The notes under the pieces were generated by a model, which did not search any database, was not told where the DNA came from, and worked only from the letters and a program-made list of their open reading frames with translations. The position numbers and the translations under genes were made by a program. Source: JAISGQ01 sp964500965 (GTDB lineage Bacteria; Bacillota; Clostridia; Oscillospirales; Acutalibacteraceae). From it: a DNA stretch of 14,517 nucleotides. The stretch spans positions 1 to 14,517 of the forward strand of contig CAZCQZ010000042.1 in NCBI GenBank assembly GCA_964500965.1. The letters are read 5' to 3'. Below are positions 1 through 8,100 of this stretch, piece after piece (position 1 is the first letter of the stretch; every line of letters begins with the position of its first letter).

Positions 1-99
1 TTGATTGTTCGCTCATCGCCACGCTGTACTACGGTAGGATGCTCGGAATATTCGATTTGATTGAATTTTCCGTATCTAAGCACCTTATCAGAGGTTGTT

Positions 100-606
100 A
101 TGCTATGTACTAAAAAGCCGCTAAACGCAGCATTTTCAGCCGATTTTGCCTTGTGGAACATTTCTGATGCTTCTGTGGGTACGGAGGAGCTGGCGCATCT
201 TGAAATTGTCGGCGCGATAGTATACCAGCTTACAAGAGGGCTTTCGGTTGATGAGATAAAGCGCCAGGGCTTTGACACGTATTTTGTTGACCACACAACA
301 GGTGTATATCCTCAGGCGGCAAGCGGCACACCGTGGTCGGCATCGACAATGCAGAGCAAGGGCGATGCCATTACCGATTTGCACGAGGATATGGCAGCAG
401 AACAGAAAGCGCGTACGACCTACGACAATATTTTGCGTCTCGTTGATGACCCCGATATACTCGACCCTATCAGATTTTTAAGAGAACGCGAAATTGTGCA
501 TTTTCAGCGTTTCGGTGAAGCTCTGGAGCGCGCTAAGGCTTCTTTGAACGAGAAGAATTTTTATGCATTCAACCCCAGTTTTGATTGCGGTTGGGCTAAG
601 AAATAA
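100..606 (+). CDS. cotJC: CotJC-like manganese-catalase family protein, N-terminally truncated
   Basis: The protein belongs to the manganese-catalase/CotJC family, ferritin-like four-helix proteins found in spore coats. From the ATG at 100, the motif TEELAHLE (residues 28-35) holds the Mn ligand pair Glu30/His33. AAEQKARTTYDN supplies Glu101 and REREIVHFQRFGE supplies His134. The Glu101-His134 gap of 33 residues equals that of the known Glu148/His181 ligand pair. Homology starts abruptly at about residue 26 (base ~175). The usual first ~55 residues, including the first Mn-ligand Glu, are missing and replaced by unrecognised sequence. ATG 100 has an AGAGG site 5 nt upstream; an in-frame TTG at 61 is a weaker start. 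A separate frame open from the window edge to a stop at 111-113 shows no CotJC similarity. The gene is probably a rearranged or decaying copy, though it could still be translated. Family assignment is sure; function is doubtful. Confidence 0.75.
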   Translation: MLCTKKPLNAAFSADFALWNISDASVGTEELAHLEIVGAIVYQLTRGLSVDEIKRQGFDTYFVDHTTGVYPQAASGTPWSASTMQSKGDAITDLHEDMAAEQKARTTYDNILRLVDDPDILDPIRFLREREIVHFQRFGEALERAKASLNEKNFYAFNPSFDCGWAKK

Positions 607-737
607 GCCGATATTTAATTACGGTTCAAGAATTTGCAATCATCGGTTTCTGTTTCGTATGATTTTGGCGTTTTAAGCCTGTGCCTTATTTCTCTGAACT
701 ATCATCTCTCATCGTTTTAACCGGATATACAAAAGCA

Positions 738-787
738 CCCCGTCCGAAAGACAAAGCTTCTGTCTTTTGGACGGGGTAATTTTCTTT
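738..787. terminator. Bidirectional hairpin terminator between cotJC and the CRISPR array
   Basis: A 16-bp stem pairs 738-753 with 761-776 (one G-U pair) around a 7-nt loop. On the plus strand it is followed by TAATTTTCTTT and can end the cotJC transcript. On the minus strand it is followed by TGCTTTTG and can end the leftward pre-crRNA. Two transcription units meet here head-on. The rest of the 607-807 gap shows no gene or other clear signal. Confidence 0.8.
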
Positions 788-807
788 CCTGTACTAAACA
801 CGGTGGC

Positions 808-3221
808 GTTTTAGTCCCTTATGAAATTACACTACTCTCAAACTGCGCGAGTCCGATTCTGGGAGGATTGCCTGTTTTAGTCCCTTATGAAATTACACTA
901 CTCTCAAACCCGGAACGCCGCTTATCTTGATGATTTCATGTTTTAGTCCCTTATGAAATTACACTACTCTCAAACTCGAGGAAACCGTGGGCGGCACGCA
1001 GCTCAGTTTTAGTCCCTTATGAAATTACACTACTCTCAAACGAAGAGTGCAAGCTTTATAAGTCCGTTAAAGTTTTAGTCCCTTATGAAATTACACTACT
1101 CTCAAACTTGAAGAAACTGTAGGCGGCTCACAGCTTAGTTTTAGTCCCTTATGAAATTACACTACTCTCAAACATCAGATTCGAGCTGCTTTACTGCCCC
1201 GTAGTTTTAGTCCCTTATGAAATTACACTACTCTCAAACTTCAACTTAACAGTCTTCTTATAAAATTGTGTTTTAGTCCCTTATGAAATTACACTACTCT
1301 CAAACGGAAGAAAGGCAGGACACAGGCGAGACGGTGTTTTAGTCCCTTATGAAATTACACTACTCTCAAACTGCGCGAGTTCGATTCAGGGAACTTTGCC
1401 CGTTTTAGTCCCTTATGAAATTACACTACTCTCAAACCTGTTATTGTGCTCACACCTGTGCTCTCCTGTTTTAGTCCCTTATGAAATTACACTACTCTCA
1501 AACCGGGAAGGTGTAACGCTTTCTATATATAGTGTTTTAGTCCCTTATGAAATTACACTACTCTCAAACCATAACGCAGGCAGGTGGTCAGAGATGGCAG
1601 GTTTTAGTCCCTTATGAAATTACACTACTCTCAAACTCCGGGCTTAAGCGTTTGAGTTTTCGCAAAGTTTTAGTCCCTTATGAAATTACACTACTCTCAA
1701 ACCCTTACAGATTGTGTTTAGCGGAATTGAAGGTTTTAGTCCCTTATGAAATTACACTACTCTCAAACTATGTCGCTGATGCTACTCTTTACATCTTTGT
1801 TTTAGTCCCTTATGAAATTACACTACTCTCAAACGTCAATCCCTGCCATTATAGCGGCTCTTTTGTTTTAGTCCCTTATGAAATTACACTACTCTCAAAC
1901 TTTCACTAACGGCAAGAAAAAAGCCGGCTTGTTTTAGTCCCTTATGAAATTACACTACTCTCAAACTCAACGCAGGAAAACTCTTGATAAATACAAGTTT
2001 TAGTCCCTTATGAAATTACACTACTCTCAAACGCGAACGGAGAGACGGCTATATATCTCATCGTTTTAGTCCCTTATGAAATTACACTACTCTCAAACTG
2101 GTTTGACGATAAGCAGAACATCACGGCGGTTTTAGTCCCTTATGAAATTACACTACTCTCAAACTGCTGCTTCAAGAGTAATCGACATTTGATTTGTTTT
2201 AGTCCCTTATGAAATTACACTACTCTCAAACCGCTGTTTAAATATGTCCAAATGCTCTTAAGTTTTAGTCCCTTATGAAATTACACTACTCTCAAACACA
2301 ACGATACAAGTATCCCATAACGGTGTCGTTTTAGTCCCTTATGAAATTACACTACTCTCAAACAGCCGTATTCGTCCGCTAATGTTTTTAACGGTTTTAG
2401 TCCCTTATGAAATTACACTACTCTCAAACCCGCCACCCTCTCAACTTGGGCTTGTTTGCGTTTTAGTCCCTTATGAAATTACACTACTCTCAAACGTTCG
2501 GGTGCTGCTCAAAATTTAACGAATGTTTTAGTCCCTTATGAAATTACACTACTCTCAAACAAACTACCACTTGCTCTGACGGAGCACAGAGTTTTAGTCC
2601 CTTATGAAATTACACTACTCTCAAACGGGGATAGATATATCAATGCCGATGACGAAGTTTTAGTCCCTTATGAAATTACACTACTCTCAAACATATTCAA
2701 CGTCATAGCCTTTTTCTTTAAGGTTTTAGTCCCTTATGAAATTACACTACTCTCAAACGAATGACAAACTGCTCAAGGAAAAAGAAGCAGTTTTAGTCCC
2801 TTATGAAATTACACTACTCTCAAACATCAGCTACCACGCGTATAACGTCCACCACGTTTTAGTCCCTTATGAAATTACACTACTCTCAAACGTCTCTCAG
2901 CTTTTCCCCAACTGAATTTAGGTTTTAGTCCCTTATGAAATTACACTACTCTCAAACCTGAGCAATTTGATTTAGATGTTGCTGCAAGTTTTAGTCCCTT
3001 ATGAAATTACACTACTCTCAAACCGGCATTAGCTCACCCCCAAATACTCCTTGGTTTTAGTCCCTTATGAAATTACACTACTCTCAAACCTAATTCGCGG
3101 TTGATTTGCCGGACTAGTGGTTTTAGTCCCTTATGAAATTACACTACTCTCAAACCCTCTGAGCTGGCAGAAGCTCTGCCGAAAAGTTTTAGTCCCTTAT
3201 GAAATTACACTACTCTCAAAC
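808..3221 (-). CRISPR. Type II-A CRISPR array, 37 repeats and 36 spacers, transcribed leftward
   Basis: The 36-nt repeat begins GTTTGAGAGTAGTG and ends GGGACTAAAAC on the minus (crRNA) strand; all 37 copies look identical. Repeat starts (plus coordinates): 808, 874, 940, 1006, 1072, 1138, 1204, 1270, 1336, 1402, 1468, 1534, 1601, 1667, 1733, 1799, 1865, 1931, 1997, 2063, 2129, 2196, 2262, 2328, 2394, 2460, 2525, 2591, 2657, 2723, 2790, 2856, 2922, 2988, 3054, 3120, 3186. Spacers are 30 nt except three of 31 (1570, 2165, 2759) and one of 29 (2496). Direction is minus because the tracrRNA anti-repeat pairs with the minus-strand repeat, and because the leader promoter and leader motif lie on the right next to csn2. 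Newest spacers are therefore near 3200 and oldest near 850. Several spacers read as clean coding fragments, e.g. 2627 (GDRYINADDE) and 2759 (NDKLLKEKEA). Two pairs of spacers are homologous to each other. Confidence 0.98.
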
Positions 3222-3228
3222 CTCAAAT
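3222..3228 (-). promoter_or_regulatory. Leader-end integration motif ATTTGAG abutting the first repeat
   Basis: The last seven leader bases on the minus strand are ATTTGAG, directly before the first repeat. This is the conserved leader 3' motif described for one group of type II-A arrays, where it guides Cas1-Cas2 to insert new spacers at the first repeat. Its presence fixes array polarity and suggests adaptation is polarised at this end. The repeat itself starts GTTTGAG, so the junction is a near tandem duplication. Confidence 0.75.
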
Positions 3229-3290
3229 CAAAATTCGAGACGCAACACTACAAATTGCAGAAAGCAGTGTAACAGGACTAAGCCCAGTTG

Positions 3291-3320
3291 ATTATAGCAT
3301 AAAAAACGATAAAAGCGCAA
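3291..3320 (-). promoter_or_regulatory. CRISPR leader promoter for pre-crRNA
   Basis: On the minus strand TATAAT lies at 3291-3296, preceded by TGC, which makes a perfect extended -10. A weak -35 (TTGCGC, 3315-3320) sits 18 bp upstream, touching the csn2 stop. Transcription should start near 3284, about 62 nt before the first repeat. The leader is only ~100 nt long and is AT-rich. No terminator is seen between csn2 and the array, so cas read-through into the array is also possible. Confidence 0.7.
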
Positions 3321-3321
3321 G

Positions 3322-3987
3322 TTAAAATTCGCACAAATCCTCATCAATGACAAATCTTTTTGTATGTTTCAATCTGTCATAGGCGGTGCTTTCCAGTAAT
3401 AAGACTTTAAAATCATGTAAGCACACGCTTTCCGTAAAGCTCTCCATTACTTCATCCGGAAAATACGCTCTCATATTCACCATGATAAAAAGCCTGTCAT
3501 TGTCAAGCTCTCGCACAAGCTCCATGTATGCAAATATTTTTTCAATAGTGCTTTTATCGTCTTCCTCTATTTCCGGTGATAATGCGCGGATTATCGGACC
3601 GACTGCAAGCTTTCGGCAATTTATTTCAAAGGGAAGTTCCTCGGCAAGCTCTAATATGTATCTTTCCAAAGTGCCGAGTAATTCTTCCGTTTTCATATAA
3701 TTTTCTGCGCTGACCGCATTTTTCTCCAATGCAGAACACAGCTTTGTCAAAAGATTTTTGCGATTAAGCTGAAAAGGCGCAAACTGCACCGATAAATCCG
3801 CATATTTACTAAATTCAACCGGCTTATCAGCAATCGACAGAACGCAATCTCCATGCAATCCGTCAGCCTGCATCGTCATATTGTTCACAAGCTCGAAAAA
3901 CATTTTTCTGTTTTCAACAACAAGTTCATTTACGCTGTCTCCGTCAAAACGAAGAATATGCCCCATATTCTTGTAAATCAGTTTCAT
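3322..3987 (-). CDS. csn2: Csn2, type II-A CRISPR adaptation protein
   Basis: Csn2 is the defining subunit of type II-A loci. In the family it forms a tetrameric ring around free DNA ends and works with Cas1, Cas2 and Cas9 during spacer capture. This 221-residue protein is within the usual length of canonical (short) Csn2. It starts MKLIYKN, has a charged helical middle (about 85-165), an LFIMVN strand near 165-170 and the family-typical C-terminus VIDEDLCEF. The ATG overlaps the cas2 stop (ATGA, 3984-3987), so it is translationally coupled; a GAAAGG ten bases upstream may help. It is the last cas gene, next to the leader. Identification rests on position, length and the C-terminal signature. 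Confidence 0.93.
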   Translation of the reverse strand: MKLIYKNMGHILRFDGDSVNELVVENRKMFFELVNNMTMQADGLHGDCVLSIADKPVEFSKYADLSVQFAPFQLNRKNLLTKLCSALEKNAVSAENYMKTEELLGTLERYILELAEELPFEINCRKLAVGPIIRALSPEIEEDDKSTIEKIFAYMELVRELDNDRLFIMVNMRAYFPDEVMESFTESVCLHDFKVLLLESTAYDRLKHTKRFVIDEDLCEF

Positions 3988-4304
3988 AGTATTATCAGCC
4001 TTTCGTCACTTTCAATCACTTCGCTGTGATGTTCCCCTGTAATATACTCCATTCCCGCAAACTGCTTTTCAGTCACCGTCATTACCTGAACAATCCCGTC
4101 AGGAGGGCGGTTTTTTCTTATCAAATCCAAAACCGCCTTTCCTGCACTCGGCGTTATAAGCATACGGCAGTAAACGGATTCCTGCATCATCAAAAATCCG
4201 TTTTTTATCAACAGCTTGTGAAATTTCCTGTATTCCCTCCTGTTTTCAAGGGTTTCTGTCGGCAGGTCAAAGAAAACCAATACTCTCATAAATCTATAGC
4301 TCAT
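3984..4304 (-). CDS. cas2: Cas2, CRISPR integrase structural subunit
   Basis: Cas2 is the dimeric core that bridges two Cas1 dimers in the spacer integrase. The protein has 106 residues, normal for type II-A. The ferredoxin-like fold opens with RVLVFFDLPTET, whose Asp13 is the conserved family residue. It continues through REYRKFHKLLIKNGF and ESVYCRML, the typical second helix and strand. The chosen ATG overlaps the cas1 stop by 4 bases; Met6 (MRVLVFFD) is an in-frame alternative. No separate ribosome-binding site is seen, so translation is likely coupled to cas1. Identification is secure from sequence and context. Confidence 0.96.
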   Translation of the reverse strand: MSYRFMRVLVFFDLPTETLENRREYRKFHKLLIKNGFLMMQESVYCRMLITPSAGKAVLDLIRKNRPPDGIVQVMTVTEKQFAGMEYITGEHHSEVIESDERLIIL

Positions 4305-5170
4305 AACGAATAAAACTGAATCAACGAAAGGTCGCTTTCGTTTAAAGCCTCAAAAACACTTCTGCAATAGTATTTTACCGCGTTTAATACTGTCTGTCTT
4401 GTCTGATTTATCACAACAGTATCGTTCAGTATTCCTACAATGGAATGCTTTGCTTCGCTTGTCAGTTCAACATACATTTCGGATTTAACTTTGCGGTCAA
4501 CCAGAATCCGAAACGGCTCCATTAAATCACAGCTTAAATTGAAATGGTTGAACATATTGTCGTGAAATATACCGAGCTGGGTCAAATATCCCTGTGCCAC
4601 TATCTCGCGATTAAAGGCGGAGAGGATAATGCCGTAGCCGTAATTCAGCGCGGCATTTATCATATTTTCCTCGCTCCTGGTAAAATCCATTCCGAACAAC
4701 GCATTGAAATAAACCTTTGCGGCGTGTCCCTCGCGGTTTGTCTCATCATGAGGCTCTATTTGCGTCAGGTACGAACGCAACAGGGCTTCTTCGCTGTTCT
4801 TTTTCAATTCTCCCAGAAAATCCGCCTGCTTGCGTATCTTTTCCGCGACAATATCAGCCCATGCCGCACCCTTTATATCATTGCTCCAACCAATTTGAGC
4901 TTTGATTTTCCGGGAACAGTCATAGGAATTGTAATACGGCACAAGCTCGGCATTCGGCGTGCGTTTGGAATCGCAGAAAATCACTCTGATTTTCTTTTCC
5001 ACCAACGCTTCCAGCAAACAACCGGTCAGGGAAACCGCCGGATTTTCGATGAGCAGTACGGCTATTTCATCGAGAAATATCTTTTTCGTTTCCTCGGCGC
5101 GAACAACCATAAAGCCCATCTTATAATCCAGCTTACACCGTGACGCAATTACAACCGTGCGCCAGCTCAT
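4301..5170 (-). CDS. cas1: Cas1, CRISPR spacer integrase
   Basis: Cas1 is the metal-dependent endonuclease/integrase that joins prespacers to the leader-proximal repeat. The 289-residue length is normal for type II-A. The three metal-binding residues are visible: Glu147 in NREGHAAKVYF, His203 in LGIFHDNMFNHF and Glu218 in CDLMEPFR, with Asp215 nearby. The N-terminal beta domain (about 1-75) includes IFLDEIAVLLIENP. The ATG overlaps the cas9 stop (ATGA, 5167-5170), so it is read from the same message without its own ribosome-binding site. With cas2 and csn2 intact, the adaptation module appears complete. Confidence 0.97.
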   Translation of the reverse strand: MSWRTVVIASRCKLDYKMGFMVVRAEETKKIFLDEIAVLLIENPAVSLTGCLLEALVEKKIRVIFCDSKRTPNAELVPYYNSYDCSRKIKAQIGWSNDIKGAAWADIVAEKIRKQADFLGELKKNSEEALLRSYLTQIEPHDETNREGHAAKVYFNALFGMDFTRSEENMINAALNYGYGIILSAFNREIVAQGYLTQLGIFHDNMFNHFNLSCDLMEPFRILVDRKVKSEMYVELTSEAKHSIVGILNDTVVINQTRQTVLNAVKYYCRSVFEALNESDLSLIQFYSL

Positions 5171-8100
5171 AAAAGTTCAAGAAGGTTTTCCGAAACCTTT
5201 TCAAAGAGACCGGAAGTTGACCGGTCAATAATGCGAACATCGGTATAATACTTTTTCCAGTTGGAAACAGATGATGAAAGCCTTGCCATGCCAACAGATT
5301 TTCCTCCTCCGATTAAGGAAAGGTCTACTTTATTTGCTCTGCCAAACAGCCCCTGAATTGACAACAGCACCGTTACCTGCTGTTCGGGAGACAGCATAAT
5401 AAATCTCTCTCGTCCCTTTACAATTATATCATATGGATTTGTCGGGCGATTTTTATAAAGCTTATTTTGCATTTTATCCATATAATAATCGTACAGTTCC
5501 AGATTTTTCTCGGCGGAAATGCGGTCGTGTTTTTCACTGAACACAATATTGTTGTTTTTCCTGCGTTTCTTTTCAAAGGACTCAAGCCGTTTTATATATG
5601 CTTCGTTTTCCCGTGATGTTTTAAACGGAGACAGGCACGATACACAAATGCACTTACCTCCGCTGTTCTTACCGGTTATACATACCTTGAAGCCATTTAG
5701 CGAAAACACTGTATTAACCTTTATAATTCTTTTGTTCAGCAAAAACTCAACCGATTCAACAACTGCTCCTGTAATATCAGATACCGTTTTCTTTGCATAT
5801 TCAACGGCGAAAGCATCGTTCTGCAAGAATTTATCCGCATACAGCAATTCAACCGGCATGACCATAATATCCTGCTTTTTGGCAATTTTATACCTTACCA
5901 AAACGAAGAATGATGCCGTAGATTTGTTATAACCGCCGTATATTTCCGTCGGACGATCTTTTTTGAGAGGCACCAATCCTTTTGCGGCAGAAACGGGCAT
6001 TTGATCAAAATATCCGCCTTTTCTGCAAAATGCATATTTTGTCACGTGTGCTGTGTTCTTTCTCGCAATTTCAACAACGCGGTCTTTGTCCTGTGCGCCG
6101 TTCCACACTGTTTCTTCTTTGCATTTGACATTCTTTGTGAAAACTATCTCGACCTTTGCGTTGTTATCCGCTTCCCTGCGCCAGAATTGTCTGCTGAATT
6201 TGCAATGCCAGACATTTCCCGTAACAATATTCAAATATGCATCTTTTGCATGGTGCAAGTCATTTACCATACGCGACTTCGGCAAATCAAACTGCTGTCT
6301 GAAATCGGACACCAGACCTGCTTTAACATAAACTATCTCGGTTTTGGGATACATTTCTTTCAGCAGTTCAGCAATTGCTTTGGTTGACTGCCTCGTTTCA
6401 ACAAGCTGACGGTTGATAAACTCAAACTTTTCATCATTCGTAAAATGCGTGGTTCTGGTAAGCCGCTTGAATTTTTCATCGCTCATAAGACCAATATCTT
6501 TCAGCCTTTTCCAGTATCCGCCCATTTTCTCCTGAATCTCCGGCTTTACGGGATAATTATCGCTCTTATCTCCGTTAACTTTTGAATCTACCAGTATTTC
6601 ATTGTTTATAACGCTGTCGTCCTTAACAAAGCTGCGCGGATAGATATGCTCGATATTATATGTTCCGTCTCCGGACAGCACCGATTCGATTTCTATTTTC
6701 TTGCCTGTATACAGACATCTTCCGAGCTGAATGAAATAAAGGAACAGCTTATCGCTTTGAAGTCTGTTATGCGCGGTGTCTCCCAAATCCTCAAGCTCTT
6801 TCGTTAACCGCGGAATATCCTCGTCCCTGACCTTTTTATAAAGTTCAAGAATCTGCTGAAGCCGCGAATCCTTACGACCTTTCTGATCGTCTTTTGCGCC
6901 GCGTGCCATTTCAATAAATATTCGCTCCGGAGCTTGTCCCTGCACTTTTACAATGTCTTTCAAAATATCAAGAGTGCGGATAATCGGGCGTTTTACCGAA
7001 TTTGAAGCGTACATTTCATCAAGGCGTTCCGAAACGCTTTTCCGCTTACCGCCATAATATTCTCCGACAATCCCGTTTATCGTTTCGGTAAAAGTAAATT
7101 TATCGGACAAAAGCTGCATAAGGTTATAATTTGTCTCCCACATTGCGCGAATAATGGAGGTATAAACCTCTCCGCTTTCCTTATCGACACCTTCGATTCC
7201 GCACAAAAGGCGTTTGGAAAGTCTTCCGAAATTCTTGAGCTTCAATCCCGTTATGTACTTTACATCGCTTTCCGACAGGTCGGGATATTCACGTTTCAAC
7301 CACTTTGAAAACCTTGCCTTGTCCTCGGAATAGGCTGCACGGTTTATTATGCTTTCAACCTGCGAATAATTCAATATTCCGCTCGTTAAAAGGTTTTTAA
7401 ACTGCGCAAACGGTTTAAGCGATGAATTAACCGCAATGTCAATGCCGTTGAGCTGGTCGCTTTCGCTCATGTAGTTATTTGAAACAAGATAGTTCTTTAT
7501 GCGTTTCGGTGTAACCTTGTTCGGGCTTGTGAAAACATTATTGTATATTTCCTGCTTTACGCTTACCGGAATATCGTTTCCGTTGATTTTGATGTTGTTG
7601 ATTTCATTGAGCACCTCAAATGCGCAATATATCAGCGAATTTTTGGGCAAGACGTCTTCTCCGGGAAGGTACGTACAGCAATTGGTCATACGCGATATAA
7701 ACGCTTCCTCGCTTTTATCAAGGTCAACCTTGCTTTCAAAATTCCAAGGGTAGATTCTCCCCTCTGCCCTGCGTACCATCCAATGATTCCATTTGGGATT
7801 GCTCTTTTCTTTTAACGGGCCGACATAATACGGCACTCTGAATTCAAACACAGAAAGCACCTTTTCCGCGCCTGTTATGCCGTCCTCATCGGATTCTTTC
7901 AAAAGCGGCAGATATTCCGATGCATTTTCGAGAATCTTATTAAGCTCATACCAATAAATCTGATATGGTATAACACGGTTATCTCCGTCAACCTGCTTAG
8001 GCATAAAATCGTTTACTTCAAGTCGGGATTTAATACGGTCATATTCTATTTCATCGGTTTCATCGGGTTTTACGGATTTGAACGCAGAAAGAATATACTT

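Noticed and set aside
3..113. Possible 3' end of an upstream gene in frame 3
   Set aside because: It is only 36 codons from the window edge, with no recognisable family. It could be a real gene end, but nothing supports it beyond an open frame.
1396..1909. Open frames repeating the peptide VLVPYEITLLSN across the array
   Set aside because: They arise because the repeat (36) plus the common spacer (30) equals 66, a multiple of three, so one frame stays open. They have no ribosome-binding sites and lie on the strand opposite to array transcription.
808..3221. Array transcribed rightward, because the plus-strand repeat begins GTTTTAG like the S. pyogenes repeat
   Set aside because: The tracrRNA anti-repeat pairs with the minus-strand repeat in the SpCas9-like layout, and the leader promoter and ATTTGAG motif lie at the csn2 end. 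The GTTTTAG start is only the complement of the repeat's CTAAAAC end.
4544..5143. Long plus-strand frame antisense to cas1, 199 codons
   Set aside because: It lies wholly opposite cas1 with no ribosome-binding site, promoter or family features; a typical shadow of a real gene.
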